NCBI GenBank assembly: GCA_017399225.1
Contig: JAFQEB010000116.1
Span: 1-64,000 of the forward strand
Source: Clostridia bacterium
GTDB lineage: Bacteria; Bacillota_A; Clostridia; Christensenellales; Aristaeellaceae
Direction: 5' to 3'
DNA: 64,000 nt
This document shows, piece after piece, positions 1 through 8,867 of the stretch (position 1 is its first letter; every line of letters starts with the position of its first letter). A program made the position numbers and the translations under genes. The notes beneath the pieces are model-generated. The model had not been told where the DNA came from. It saw only the letters and a program-made list of their open reading frames with translations, and did not search any database.

Positions 1-29
1 AGAGTCAGTCCCGTTACACTAAAACGAAA

Positions 30-51
30 CCTGGCGTTGATCAACGCCAGG
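30..51 (-). terminator. Perfect palindrome, probable terminator of the APH gene
   Basis: An 11-bp perfect inverted repeat (arms CCTGGCGTTGA and TCAACGCCAGG) with no loop. Read on the minus strand it is followed by a T-rich stretch (TTTCGTTTTAG), as expected for a factor-independent terminator downstream of the minus-strand gene that ends at 148. Confidence 0.55.
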
Positions 52-147
52 CCTCGTAAGGTGCTCAATTTCCAGTCACCTCAATTCCTTTGGGATCTTG
101 AACTTTATAATGTGTTGCACTTGGTTTGACAAATCACTATGAGTTAA

Positions 148-933
148 TCAGCACAGCTCGTCAAGCAGCCCGTAATAGCGGATCTTATCTTCATCCGGCT
201 GCATGCCAAGCGCGTCAAAGAGCAGTTTTCTGTCAAAGGGGCGCTGCTTGCCGCCGAAGAAGCCCGTCGTGTTGGCCCACATGCTCCACAGGCCCTTGTC
301 GATATCGACCCACTTGTCCGCCACGCCGGAAAGACCGATGTCGATAAAGCCCGTCAGGCCCTGCCCGTCTGCAAAGATATTGGGCAGGCAGTAGTCGCCA
401 TGGCTCAGGACCAGCTCCTCCTCCGGGCGGTGGGCAACCAGCCAGTCGAAAAGCGCCGCCGGGGACGCAAAGCCGTTTGGCCCGTAGGTATCCGGCTGAC
501 CGGCCTGCTCCGCAGTGATCCAGCCGCCCCGCAGGCCCGCTTCGATCTCACCAAATTTGTCATCCAGCGTGCGGCGGGTGGGACAATCGGTGATATCCAC
601 TGCCCAAAGGCGTCGGAGGCCTTCGGCACAGAGCTCAGCCAGGCGGTGCTGATCATTGAGGATCGCATCGTCGCACAGATACCTGCCAGGCATCCGGGTC
701 ATGAGAAGGTATCGCACGCCATCCACATGATCCGCCGCGATGATCTCCGGCACGGGCAGCTTTCCCTTTAGCCAGCGCATCATGTAATACTCGTTGGCGG
801 AAACATTGCAGTCCTTCTGGATCTTCAGCACGCGGTCAGGGAACTGCAGGACGGAAGCCTCCGAGCAGCCGATGCTGTCCAGGCTGAAATTCTCTTCAGG
901 GAGGTGGGCCCTGATCGACTCCGGAATAAACAT
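148..933 (-). CDS. APH(3')-family aminoglycoside O-phosphotransferase
   Basis: A cytoplasmic kinase of the APH(3') family, which phosphorylates the 3'-hydroxyl of kanamycin/neomycin-type aminoglycosides using ATP. The 261-residue length matches the family (about 264). Visible motifs are the catalytic loop HGDYCLPNIF (His178, Asp180, Asn185), the metal-binding GFIDIG (Asp198), a candidate ATP-binding Lys38 in VLKIQ, and the family C-terminus YYGLLDEL. The reading frame is intact. It is transcribed alone from its own promoter (951-979) with GGGAGG upstream of the ATG. The exact allele and substrate range cannot be read by eye; a housekeeping kinase of the same fold is less likely given the C-terminal match. 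Confidence 0.85.
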   Translation of the reverse strand: MFIPESIRAHLPEENFSLDSIGCSEASVLQFPDRVLKIQKDCNVSANEYYMMRWLKGKLPVPEIIAADHVDGVRYLLMTRMPGRYLCDDAILNDQHRLAELCAEGLRRLWAVDITDCPTRRTLDDKFGEIEAGLRGGWITAEQAGQPDTYGPNGFASPAALFDWLVAHRPEEELVLSHGDYCLPNIFADGQGLTGFIDIGLSGVADKWVDIDKGLWSMWANTTGFFGGKQRPFDRKLLFDALGMQPDEDKIRYYGLLDELC

Positions 934-950
934 ATCATCACCTCCCGGTC

Positions 951-979
951 ATTTTAACACATGCGTCAACAACCGTCAA
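951..979 (-). promoter_or_regulatory. Promoter of the APH(3')-like gene
   Basis: Minus-strand -35 TTGACG (979-974), 17-bp spacer, -10 TAAAAT (956-951), about 20 bp before the start codon. It lies back to back with the promoter at 987-1015. Confidence 0.65.
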
Positions 980-986
980 ATCAGGC

Positions 987-1015
987 TTGCTTTGCACCTC
1001 CCCTTGTGTTACAAT
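987..1015 (+). promoter_or_regulatory. Promoter of the DUF1292 pair
   Basis: -35 TTGCTT (987-992), 17-bp spacer, -10 TACAAT (1010-1015), about 47 bp upstream of the first DUF1292 start codon. Confidence 0.6.
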
Positions 1016-1061
1016 AAGCATGGCAAGGCCAAATATTGTGCTGAATAAGGAGGCAACATCC

Positions 1062-1397
1062 ATGACCGATATCAACAACACCCCCGAGATGAACGAGGAA
1101 GAATACGAGGACGTGGTCGTGATGACCGACGACGAGGACAACGAGTACATCTACGATATCGCCGCCCGCATTGAAAAGGGCGAGGACGAGTACGTGGTGC
1201 TGGTTCCCCAGGATGAGGAGGACGAAGAGGTCGTGATCCTCAAGGCCGTGATCATCGACGACGAGACCGAGGAGTTCGTTGCCGAGGAGAACGAGGCGAT
1301 CACCGACGAAGTTTTTGAGGAGTTCAAGCAGCTCTTCGCCGATGAATACAACTTCACCGACGAGGACGAGGACGCGATGTTCACCGACGCCGAGTAA
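1062..1397 (+). CDS. DUF1292 (YrzB-like) acidic protein
   Basis: A 111-residue, very acidic cytoplasmic protein of the DUF1292 family, whose biochemical role is not established. It is rich in Asp/Glu clusters and has the family's repeated beta-strand pattern, seen in YVVLVPQDEEDEEVVILKAV. The ATG at 1062 is chosen because AAGGAGG ends 9 bases upstream; the frame is open further upstream but without a ribosome site. A paralogue follows 45 bp downstream. Confidence 0.85.
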   Translation: MTDINNTPEMNEEEYEDVVVMTDDEDNEYIYDIAARIEKGEDEYVVLVPQDEEDEEVVILKAVIIDDETEEFVAEENEAITDEVFEEFKQLFADEYNFTDEDEDAMFTDAE

Positions 1398-1442
1398 GAG
1401 CAACAGGCGGGAGCGAGGACTCCCCTGCCGCTGGAGGTTTGT

Positions 1443-1736
1443 ATGATTCAGATTGATGACGACAGCATCGTGACGCTGACCGACGACAACGGCGTGGACG
1501 TGGATTTCCTGCTGCTGGACGTGGTGGAATACCAGGGCGAGGATTACATGGTTCTCCTGCCCATGGAGGACGAAGACGGCGATGAGGAGGACAACGTGCT
1601 GATCCTCAAGGTCGAAAGGACCGAGGAGGGCGAAATGTACTCCGGCATCGAAGATGAAGCCGTCATTGATGCCGTGTTCGAGCTCTTCTGCGCCGAGCTG
1701 GAAGCCGACGAGGATGAGGAAGAATCCGCTGAGTGA
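1443..1736 (+). CDS. DUF1292 (YrzB-like) acidic protein, second copy
   Basis: A 97-residue acidic protein with the same pattern as its upstream neighbour (YMVLLPMEDEDGDEEDNVLI followed by a Glu-rich tail). A GGAGG-type ribosome site lies just before the ATG. The two genes are in one transcription unit that ends at the strong hairpin at 1743. They look like a tandem duplication that has since diverged. Function unknown. Confidence 0.85.
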   Translation: MIQIDDDSIVTLTDDNGVDVDFLLLDVVEYQGEDYMVLLPMEDEDGDEEDNVLILKVERTEEGEMYSGIEDEAVIDAVFELFCAELEADEDEEESAE

Positions 1737-1742
1737 CCCAAG

Positions 1743-1771
1743 AGACGTCCGGTATTTCCGGACGTCTTTTT
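1743..1771 (+). terminator. Terminator of the DUF1292 pair
   Basis: Ten-bp perfect stem AGACGTCCGG / CCGGACGTCT with a five-base loop, followed by a run of T. Confidence 0.9.
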
Positions 1772-1775
1772 GCAT

Positions 1776-1806
1776 GTTAAAAGCCGTACCCGCAATGGGT
1801 ACGGCT
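1776..1806 (-). terminator. Terminator of the S41 protease gene
   Basis: Ten-bp perfect stem AGCCGTACCC / GGGTACGGCT (1782-1791, 1797-1806). On the minus strand it is followed by a T run. It is convergent with the terminator at 1743. Confidence 0.85.
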
Positions 1807-1811
1807 GATTT

Positions 1812-3056
1812 TTACTTGGTCAGCTTCTGCTGCATGACCTCCAGCGCTTTGGCCAGCTGAGGATCTGCCAGGTCGCCGAATTCATACATGCCGTTGTCTC
1901 CCTTGGGCAGCGGGATCTCCACGTCCGGGGTGATGCCCAGCTTGTGCACCGCATTGCCGTTGGGCGTGTAGTACTGGGCGACCGTCATCTGCATACCGGC
2001 GCCGCCTGCCAGAGGCAGCACGGTCTGGACGATACCCTTACCGTAGCTCTGCACGCCCACGATGGTAGCGTCCGCCCGGTCCTTGAGGGCGCCGGCCAGG
2101 ATCTCCGAAGAGGAGGCGCTGTTCTCGTTCATCAGGATGACCAGCGGCAGCTCCGTTTTACCGGCCTTGGTGCGGTAATACTCGCGCCGGCCGTCCTTGT
2201 ACTGCAGGTAGCAGAGCGTTCCCTTGTCCAGGAAGATATCGCCGATGGCCTCCGCGTCATCCACCCAGCCGCCGGGGTTATCGCGCAAGTCGATGATCAG
2301 GCCCTTAGCTCCCTTGCCGACAAGCTCATCCACCGCCGTCTGGAATTTCTGGGCACAGTCGCCGGCAAACTCATACAGGAAAATGTAGCCGATATCATCG
2401 GTCAGCATACCGGACTCAATGCGGTTGACGCTGATCTGGGCGCGGGTCAGGTTGAAGGTGATCTCCTCCGTGCCGCGCAGCATGATGACCTTGACCTGGG
2501 TGCCAGGGGTGCCGCGCATGATGTCCACCGCGTCGTTGATGGTGGAGGAATTGACATAGAGATCCTCCACCATGTAGAGGACGTCGCCCTTATGGATGCC
2601 CGCCTCACGGGCAGGGCCATTGTCGAACACGCGGCTGACAGTGCACAGGCCCGTCAGGTAAGAGGTGCTGATCTGGATGCCGACGCCGGCATACTCGCCC
2701 TCGTCATCCTCCCACAGCTCGGCATATTCCTCCGGGGTGTAGTAGAACGTATAAGGATCGCCGAGGCCCAGCAGCAGACCGTTTGCCGCGCCGTCCAGCA
2801 TATCCTGGATCTCATATTCCTCGAAATAGCCTACCTCTACCATGTCCATGAGCTGCAGCAGCACATCGAACTGCTTGTAGCGCTCATATTCCTCGCGGGA
2901 CATCGTTACGGTATCGCCGTCCACCGTCACATTGCCGCGGCCGGCGGCCGTCGCGGTGGTCAGCATATCGCCCATCATCGCAGGGAGATAGGTGCAGCCC
3001 GTCAGCAGGCTGACAATCAGCAGCAGGCTGACAAGCATGAGCAGTTTTTTCTTCAC
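1812..3056 (-). CDS. S41 family C-terminal processing peptidase, lipoprotein
   Basis: An extracytoplasmic serine protease of the CtpA/S41 family, which trims envelope or secreted proteins. The N-terminus is a lipoprotein signal with lipobox LLTGC, so it should be anchored to the outer face of the membrane. A PDZ domain (roughly residues 120-205, GVGIQIST, NGPAREAGI) precedes the catalytic domain with the Ser-containing NENSASSSEIL (about 315) and Lys in QSYGKGIVQ (about 340). The GTG at 3056 is chosen because GGAGG lies 7-8 bases upstream; an in-frame ATG at 3071 overlaps that site. It follows the PucR-type regulator by 19 bp, so the two are probably co-transcribed. Confidence 0.9.
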   Translation of the reverse strand: MKKKLLMLVSLLLIVSLLTGCTYLPAMMGDMLTTATAAGRGNVTVDGDTVTMSREEYERYKQFDVLLQLMDMVEVGYFEEYEIQDMLDGAANGLLLGLGDPYTFYYTPEEYAELWEDDEGEYAGVGIQISTSYLTGLCTVSRVFDNGPAREAGIHKGDVLYMVEDLYVNSSTINDAVDIMRGTPGTQVKVIMLRGTEEITFNLTRAQISVNRIESGMLTDDIGYIFLYEFAGDCAQKFQTAVDELVGKGAKGLIIDLRDNPGGWVDDAEAIGDIFLDKGTLCYLQYKDGRREYYRTKAGKTELPLVILMNENSASSSEILAGALKDRADATIVGVQSYGKGIVQTVLPLAGGAGMQMTVAQYYTPNGNAVHKLGITPDVEIPLPKGDNGMYEFGDLADPQLAKALEVMQQKLTK

Positions 3057-3075
3057 TGGCTCAACCTCCATTCAA

Positions 3076-4131
3076 TCAGGATTTACGGGGATTCTGCCGC
3101 TCGCCGCTGACCTTTTTGAGCTCCATGAGGATCTTGAAGGTGACCGCGTCCTCAAAGGAACGAAGATCCAGGCCGGTCTGCTTCTGCACCTTATCCAGGC
3201 GGTAGACCAGCGTGTTGCGGTGGATGTACAGCTGCCGGGCGGTATCGGAAAGGTTCAGATCCTTGCGGAAGAACATATCGATGGTGTAGAGCATTTCTTC
3301 GTTAAAGAGGCGCTGGTTCTTGCGGTTGAACAGCAGGCTGTGATAATAGGCGCTGCTGTCCTGGGGCAGCTCCATCAGGAAGCGCTCAAGGATCAGGCGG
3401 TCATACACATAGATGCTCTCGTCGGGCTTGAATACTCGGCCGACCTCGATGGCGCGGCGCGCCTCGGCATAGCTTTCCCGCAGTGCATCCATCGTATGCC
3501 TGCTGCGGCCAATGCCGATGGTCATCTGGTGGGCAGTCTCGCTCATCAGCGTTTCCTGCAGTGCCTGGGCATACTGCATCAGCTCCTCGACGGTATCCTC
3601 ATCCGTCATATCCTTGAGGAGCACAACGGTATGACGATCCATATCAATCAGCTCGTCATGATCCTGCATGGGGGTGATATCCCGCAGCAGGTCATAGGCG
3701 CGGGCGCTGTCGGTCTGCACGATATGGAAGACCATCACGCAGCGCTTGAGATCATCGGGCAGCTGATACTCGTGGCACAGAGCCTCCAGCTCGCTGCCTG
3801 CCAGCTCGCCCCGCAGGGCGCGGCGGTACACGTCAACGCTGCTCTCCGCATGGGGATCGGCAGCATTCAGCGCGCTGAGCAGCTCGCACGCCAGCAGCAG
3901 CACGTCCTTTGCGCCGGGCTGCTCGGCAGTGCAGCAAAGCGCAAGCTGCGTTCTGGGCACGGCGATGTACATCATGCCCTCATGCAGGCAGGTCACGCCT
4001 TCGGTCAGCTTTTCCTCCAGGCCTGCCGGGATGCTGGCATGGGCCTCCGGATCGCGGTTCATGATTGCAACGGGCAGCGCCAGACGGGACAAAACCCGCT
4101 CCATCTGCTCCTGCAGGTGTCTTTCAGCCAC
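3076..4131 (-). CDS. PucR/CdaR-family transcriptional regulator
   Basis: A 351-residue regulator ending in the PucR-type helix-turn-helix (RQLYIHRNTLVYRLDKVQ near the C-terminus), preceded by a GGDEF-like middle region typical of CdaR (sugar-diacid) regulators. The GTG at 4131 follows GGGGAG at good spacing; an ATG at 4161 opens the same frame without a site. The effector is unknown. It lies directly upstream of the S41 protease and downstream of a terminator, so it may control its own two-gene unit. Confidence 0.85.
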   Translation of the reverse strand: MAERHLQEQMERVLSRLALPVAIMNRDPEAHASIPAGLEEKLTEGVTCLHEGMMYIAVPRTQLALCCTAEQPGAKDVLLLACELLSALNAADPHAESSVDVYRRALRGELAGSELEALCHEYQLPDDLKRCVMVFHIVQTDSARAYDLLRDITPMQDHDELIDMDRHTVVLLKDMTDEDTVEELMQYAQALQETLMSETAHQMTIGIGRSRHTMDALRESYAEARRAIEVGRVFKPDESIYVYDRLILERFLMELPQDSSAYYHSLLFNRKNQRLFNEEMLYTIDMFFRKDLNLSDTARQLYIHRNTLVYRLDKVQKQTGLDLRSFEDAVTFKILMELKKVSGERQNPRKS

Positions 4132-4301
4132 AGGTATACTCCCCTTTCGAATGCTGCCCAAAGTCCCGGGCAGTCGGGATACAATTCCATATGGTATAGT
4201 ATATCACAATTCTCCTGCGATGAAAAGCGAATTCCGTGCCAAAAGTCGATTTTTTTGTGAATATGTCACAAAAGAACCCGGATTTCGGCACTTTTGCACA
4301 T

Positions 4302-4329
4302 AAAAACGGCCCCCTTTACAGGGAGCCGT
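4302..4329 (-). terminator. Terminator of the MsmX-like ATPase gene
   Basis: Imperfect GC-rich stem (ACGGC.CCCT / AGGG.GCCGT) whose minus-strand 3' side runs into GTTTTTA. Confidence 0.85.
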
Positions 4330-4348
4330 GAGGATTCAGAGAAATAGA

Positions 4349-5494
4349 TCAGGCCTTGGGAGCGGGCACAGCCTCGGACACCAGGATGGTGCGGCTGGTC
4401 TCCTTGTCGAAGAAGTGCAGGTGGTTCACGTCGAACGCAACCTTGATCTTCGCGCCGGCATTGGTGGTGGTGCGGGCATTCACGCGGGCGATGATGTTGC
4501 CTTCCTTGCCGGTGGTGGTCATGTACAGATAGGTCTCGGAGCCCATCTTCTCAGTGACCTCGACCGCGACGTCGATGGTGGCGTCAGCAGCGGTGGAGAG
4601 GAACAGCTCGTCGTCGTGGATGTTCTCGGGACGGATGCCCATGACGACCTCGCGGCCGACGTAGGACTCATCGTAGAACTTCTCGACCTTGCCGTTGGGA
4701 ACGACGATCTTGTTGTCGCCGAAGACGGCCACAACGTCGTTGCCTTCCTTGCGGAGACGGACGTCGAAGAAGTTCATCTGGGGAGAGCCGATGAAGCCGG
4801 CAACGAACTCGTTGGCGGGGAAATCGTACAGGTTCTGGGGGGTATCCACCTGCTGCACGACGCCGTCCTTCATAACCACGATGCGGGAAGCCATGGTCAT
4901 GGCCTCGGTCTGGTCATGGGTAACGTAGATAAAGGTGGTCTGCAGGCGCTGATGCAGCTTGGTGATCTCGGTACGCATCTGCACGCGCAGCTTGGCGTCC
5001 AGGTTGGACAGAGGCTCGTCGAAGAGGAAGACCTTTGGCTCACGGACGATGGCACGGCCCAGAGCAACACGCTGACGCTGACCGCCGGACAGAGCCTTGG
5101 GCTTACGGTTCAGCAGGTGATCGATGCCCAGGATCTTGGCAGCTTCTTCCACGCGGCGCTTGATCTCATCCTTGGGGGTCTTGCGCAGCTTCAGGCCGAA
5201 GGCCATGTTGTCATACACGGTCATGTGGGGGTACAGGGCGTAGTTCTGGAACACCATGGCGATGTCGCGATCCTTGGGAGCGACGTCGTTGACCAGCTTG
5301 TCGCCGATGTACAGCTCGCCGTCAGAGATCTCTTCCAGACCGGCGACCATACGCAGGGTGGTGGACTTACCGCAGCCGGAGGGACCGACCAGAACGATAA
5401 ACTCCTTGTCCTTGATGTCCAGATTGAAGTCGCTGACAGCGGTAACGCCGCCGGCGTACACCTTGTAAATGTGCTGCAGGGATACGCTTGCCAT
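4349..5494 (-). CDS. MalK/UgpC/MsmX-type sugar ABC transporter ATPase
   Basis: A 381-residue ATPase of the carbohydrate-importer class, which energises sugar or glycerol-phosphate uptake at the inner face of the membrane. It has Walker [10 protein letters not shown] (37-45), signature LSGGQ (135-139), Walker B FLFDEP (156-161), the D-loop SNLDAK, and a C-terminal TOBE/regulatory region of about 140 residues. No binding protein or permease lies nearby. This stand-alone arrangement is known for MsmX, which serves several sugar importers encoded elsewhere; a shared role here is inference. A single-gene unit with its own promoter and terminator. Confidence 0.93.
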   Translation of the reverse strand: MASVSLQHIYKVYAGGVTAVSDFNLDIKDKEFIVLVGPSGCGKSTTLRMVAGLEEISDGELYIGDKLVNDVAPKDRDIAMVFQNYALYPHMTVYDNMAFGLKLRKTPKDEIKRRVEEAAKILGIDHLLNRKPKALSGGQRQRVALGRAIVREPKVFLFDEPLSNLDAKLRVQMRTEITKLHQRLQTTFIYVTHDQTEAMTMASRIVVMKDGVVQQVDTPQNLYDFPANEFVAGFIGSPQMNFFDVRLRKEGNDVVAVFGDNKIVVPNGKVEKFYDESYVGREVVMGIRPENIHDDELFLSTAADATIDVAVEVTEKMGSETYLYMTTTGKEGNIIARVNARTTTNAGAKIKVAFDVNHLHFFDKETSRTILVSEAVPAPKA

Positions 5495-5563
5495 AATCCG
5501 TTTCCTCCTCTGAAATCCGTATGAAAGATCAGTTGATGAGGATTGCTCATTTCAACTAACGAT

Positions 5564-5592
5564 ATTATAGCTGATATTTCGCAAATTGTGAA
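5564..5592 (-). promoter_or_regulatory. Promoter of the MsmX-like ATPase gene
   Basis: Minus-strand -35 TTCACA (5592-5587), 17-bp spacer, -10 TATAAT (5569-5564). Confidence 0.6.
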
Positions 5593-5684
5593 TTGGCCGG
5601 ATTGACAATTCTTTTCCGAATTCCTTGTGCAGAATGTAAGGTTTGGCCCGAAGGCAGCCAGAAAGCGTATTCGCCTTTCGCACG

Positions 5685-6827
5685 CTATTCGCACCTGAGC
5701 GCGTCCACCGGCTCCATGGCGGCCGCGCTGAGCGCAGGAGCCACGCCGAAGCCCACCCCCAACAGGGAGGCTGCCAGCAGCACCGGGGCCGCCAGCGCCA
5801 GGGACAGCCCTGCCTCCACGCCGATCAGACCGCCGAACATGCGGATCATCACCGCCCCCAGCAGCAGCCCCAGCACGCCGCCCAGCACCGCGTAGACCAC
5901 CGCCTCCATAAGGAACAGCAGCGCCACCTGCCCGGAGGCGCCTCCCACTGCCTTGATCAGGCCGATCTCATGCCTGCGCTCCCGTACGGATACCAGCAGC
6001 ACGTTCATCACGCCGATGGCCCCGGTGAGCATACACACCACTGCCACACAGGCAAGCACCGTTACGAAGATGTGCACCACCTGCCGTGCCGCGTCGATCT
6101 CATTTTCGAGGGTATCGGCCCGGTAGCCCTCCGCGCCGTCGTCCAGGGCCATCAGCGCTGCCTCTGCCAGTTCTCCGGCATTCATCCCCCGGGGCACGGA
6201 GATCGTCAGCTCGCGCACTGCCGGGCCGAAGGTATCCTCATACGCAGGGAGCGGCAGCACGACAAGGCCGCTGCCCACGGCCATGGCCTGCATGGGCATC
6301 CCCTCCACCACACCCACGACCAGCAGCCGCCTGCCTCCGATGTTGATACGCCGGTGCAGGACGCTCCCGCCCAGGCTCTGCGCAAGGGCCTCATCCACAA
6401 TGCAGACTGCCCGCCGCTGCGCATGATCCTGAGAAGTAAAGAGGCGGCCTTCCTTTGCGCTGGGCTTGTGCACCGCCTCCATGCTCATATCGTAGCCGGC
6501 GATCTGCGCCGCTGCGCTTTCGCCGTCCAGCACAACGTAACCGGCCGTATACGCGCCTGCACAGGCAGGGACGCCGCTTTCCTTCGTGATGCAGATCGCG
6601 CAGTCCGGCGTCAGCTGATGCGCCTCGTCCGCAGCGGTGATCCAGATCTTATCCACGCCAAGGCGCGCGATCTCATCCTCCACCCGCGCTTCTCCCGCTC
6701 TGCCAAGGGTCAGCACCGTCAGCACCGCGCCGATGCCCACGCCCAGCCCCAGGATCGTCAGCAGCGTCCGCACCGGACTTCCGCGCAGGCCGGATGCTGC
6801 CAGGGCTGCTGCGTCCTTCAGCTTCAC
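5685..6827 (-). CDS. MacB/FtsX-type ABC transporter permease
   Basis: A 380-residue membrane permease of the MacB-like family: one N-terminal transmembrane segment (about 20-40), a large extracytoplasmic domain, and three C-terminal segments (from about 250) with the FtsX motif region RERRHEIGLIKAVGG. Such permeases work with an ATPase and an adaptor to move antibiotics, peptides or lipids by mechanotransmission. The start overlaps the stop of the adaptor gene by four bases, so the two are translationally coupled. No ATPase gene is adjacent, which is unusual. Confidence 0.87.
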   Translation of the reverse strand: MKLKDAAALAASGLRGSPVRTLLTILGLGVGIGAVLTVLTLGRAGEARVEDEIARLGVDKIWITAADEAHQLTPDCAICITKESGVPACAGAYTAGYVVLDGESAAAQIAGYDMSMEAVHKPSAKEGRLFTSQDHAQRRAVCIVDEALAQSLGGSVLHRRINIGGRRLLVVGVVEGMPMQAMAVGSGLVVLPLPAYEDTFGPAVRELTISVPRGMNAGELAEAALMALDDGAEGYRADTLENEIDAARQVVHIFVTVLACVAVVCMLTGAIGVMNVLLVSVRERRHEIGLIKAVGGASGQVALLFLMEAVVYAVLGGVLGLLLGAVMIRMFGGLIGVEAGLSLALAAPVLLAASLLGVGFGVAPALSAAAMEPVDALRCE

Positions 6828-7738
6828 CTGCGCACCTCCGCGATCCGCTGTCCGTCCCTGAATTCGCCAACGGCCACCTGCATCCCTTCCGGTAGGCTGA
6901 CCCAGGCATACATTTCGTCACTGAGTATGATTTCCGCCGGGATTTCTGTGCATCTTCCATCATGCACCCACCACACCGTATCCCGCGGCGTGATCGCCTC
7001 CACAGGGAGCACGGGCACGTTCTCCCGACCGCTGAGCAGCACGTCCGCCTCCACCGCTGCGCCCGCAGGCAGATCCATGTGCTTTTCCGGCAGCAGCGTC
7101 ACCCGGCAGGTCATGCGCCCGGTCAGAGGATCGGCCTCGGGCTCCCCTATCTCCGTCACCTCAGCCCGGCACTGCGCCTCACCCTCTAAGAATATCAGGG
7201 CTTCCATACCGGGACGGATGCTGCGCGCGTCCGCCTCGGCAGCAGCACATTGGATCAGCCTCCGGGTGGATGAGAGCAGCACCACCGGCGTCCCCGCTGC
7301 CACTGCGGCGCTTTCCTGCGTCAGCACCTGACGGACAGTAGCAGTCTCCGGTGCGCGGACAACGGTCGTTTCCAGCAGTTGACGGGCATCAACGGCAGTT
7401 TGAAACTCCTCCGGCAGCCGCTCCCCGCCGGCGATCCATGCAGCCGCGGCCTGCTCCAGGGCAGACGCCTCCAGCCTCAGCAGCGCCTGCCCCTGAAGCA
7501 CCCGCTCCCCCGGCGACACATACACATCGGACACAAGGCCTGCCGCCTGGGTATAGGCCAGCCTTTCCTCGTCAAAGGAAACGCGCCCCGTCAGGGCTGC
7601 GATGTTCCTGATATCGCCCATTTCGACCTGTACCAGACGGGCCTCTGCCGCCCGATCCCCGTTATCCCCCATCAGCAGCACCGCGGTGATCAGCGCCGTG
7701 GTTCCCAGCAGCAGCGCCGTGATCCATTTCCTGCGCAT
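6824..7738 (-). CDS. MacA/HlyD-type efflux adaptor protein
   Basis: A 304-residue membrane-fusion/adaptor protein with a single N-terminal membrane anchor (ITALLLGTTALITAVLL), a short lipoyl-like region (QAAGLVSDVYVSPGERVLQG), a helical hairpin and beta-barrel domains. In Gram-positives such adaptors sit outside the membrane and partner MacB-like permeases. The ATG at 7738 is chosen because AGGAGGAGG lies 4 bases upstream; an ATG 54 bases earlier has none. It overlaps the permease gene by four bases. Confidence 0.85.
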   Translation of the reverse strand: MRRKWITALLLGTTALITAVLLMGDNGDRAAEARLVQVEMGDIRNIAALTGRVSFDEERLAYTQAAGLVSDVYVSPGERVLQGQALLRLEASALEQAAAAWIAGGERLPEEFQTAVDARQLLETTVVRAPETATVRQVLTQESAAVAAGTPVVLLSSTRRLIQCAAAEADARSIRPGMEALIFLEGEAQCRAEVTEIGEPEADPLTGRMTCRVTLLPEKHMDLPAGAAVEADVLLSGRENVPVLPVEAITPRDTVWWVHDGRCTEIPAEIILSDEMYAWVSLPEGMQVAVGEFRDGQRIAEVRR

Positions 7739-8024
7739 ATGCCTCCTCCTACGCGCACCCGGCAGCACCGGGCGCTTCTCTGCTGACAGCATGTCCCCGG
7801 AGAAGGTTTTTCATACTGCATCACAAAGGCCGCCGACGCTTTGAAACGCCTGCGGCCTTTGCTTGTATGGAGGATAGGGAGGTTGCATTCTTTTCAAAGA
7901 ATGCACTGGAGATTACAGCCTGCACGGGTGGTGGCGTCCCGGCTGACTGTATGTTCAGGATACGCCAGCTTTATGAAATGAGCGTGAAGTAAAGATGAAC
8001 TGTTCATCAACTTCGGGAAAATAT
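7739..8024. other. Intergenic stretch with one hairpin
   Basis: Non-coding between the coiled-coil gene and the adaptor gene. It holds an inverted repeat AAAGGCCGC / GCGGCCTTT (7825-7833, 7852-7860) with a partly paired interior, which could act as a terminator or attenuator ahead of the adaptor gene. No clear promoter was recognised. Confidence 0.4.
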
Positions 8025-8025
8025 C

Positions 8026-8062
8026 AGCCGCCGCTCTCCTTTTGCGGAAAGCAGCGGCGGCT
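8026..8062 (-). terminator. Terminator of the coiled-coil gene
   Basis: Ten-bp perfect stem AGCCGCCGCT / AGCGGCGGCT (8026-8035, 8053-8062). On the minus strand it is followed by GATATTTTCC. Confidence 0.65.
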
Positions 8063-8076
8063 GGCATATGTGATTC

Positions 8077-8823
8077 TCAGCGGTGCCCGTCCAGCGCCTG
8101 GCGCTGCTTGCGGATATCCGTCGTCAGGGACACCAGGTAGCGGTCCGCATCCTCAAGGATGTTGTCCAGGTAGTCCACGCACTGCTGACGCAGCAGCAGC
8201 ATGTTCTTGTTGGTGGCGTCCCGCAGCTCCTCCGCCTCCACGACGGCCATACGGTGCACATTGTCCTGGGATACGGCTGCCCGGGCGGCGCTTTCCGCCT
8301 GGGCGACCATGGCCTGCGCGTCATGCTGGGCGCTGCTCAGGATGCTCTGTGCATCCTGCTGGGCCCTGCCGACGATGGCCTGTGCCTCCTGCTGGGCCTG
8401 CTGACGGACGGCGGCAGCTTCCTTGTCTGCCTGGGCCTTCACAGCCGCAGCCTGCTGCTTGGCGCTCTCGGCCGCCTTGGCAGCCTCCTCGTTGGCCTTG
8501 CGGGCAGCCGCCAGCTGCTCGTCGGCCTTCCGGCGGGCCTCGTCGATGATCTTCTGCGCTTCTTCGCGAGCCCGGCGGGCGGTTTCCGCAGCAGCACGCT
8601 GACCGTTTTCGAGGATCTCCTGCTCCTTCTGCGCGATGGCTGCGCCCTGCGTCACCGCCTCGGGCAGGCAGCGGCCGATGATCTCCATCCGCTGCAGGGC
8701 AAACTGCTTGTTGATCATGCACCGGTCGCCCAGCAGACGCTGCGCGCCGCCGATGGTCTCCTCCAGCTCCCGCAGAGCCGTCATCACCTGATCGATACTG
8801 CCCGAAGATTCACGCTTGATCAT
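8077..8823 (-). CDS. Ala-rich coiled-coil protein, function unknown
   Basis: A 248-residue soluble protein made almost entirely of Ala/Glu/Gln-rich helix. A long coiled coil runs from about residue 65 to 190, with repeated units such as AQQDAQSILSSAQHDAQAMV, similar in texture to F/V-ATPase stalk subunits and DivIVA-like proteins. It has no signal peptide or membrane segment. The ATG at 8823 follows GGAGG at 8 bases; an upstream ATG overlaps that site. It lies immediately downstream of coaD on the same strand, so it is probably co-transcribed. A scaffold or cell-division role is possible but unsupported. Confidence 0.75.
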   Translation of the reverse strand: MIKRESSGSIDQVMTALRELEETIGGAQRLLGDRCMINKQFALQRMEIIGRCLPEAVTQGAAIAQKEQEILENGQRAAAETARRAREEAQKIIDEARRKADEQLAAARKANEEAAKAAESAKQQAAAVKAQADKEAAAVRQQAQQEAQAIVGRAQQDAQSILSSAQHDAQAMVAQAESAARAAVSQDNVHRMAVVEAEELRDATNKNMLLLRQQCVDYLDNILEDADRYLVSLTTDIRKQRQALDGHR

Positions 8824-8867
8824 GTCCCTTGCCTCCATTCACGATATTGATATACTTTGTCGTTCCG

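Noticed and set aside
5643..7331. A 562-codon plus-strand open frame
   Set aside because: Antisense to the MacB-type permease and MacA-type adaptor; Gln/His/Arg-rich without motifs.
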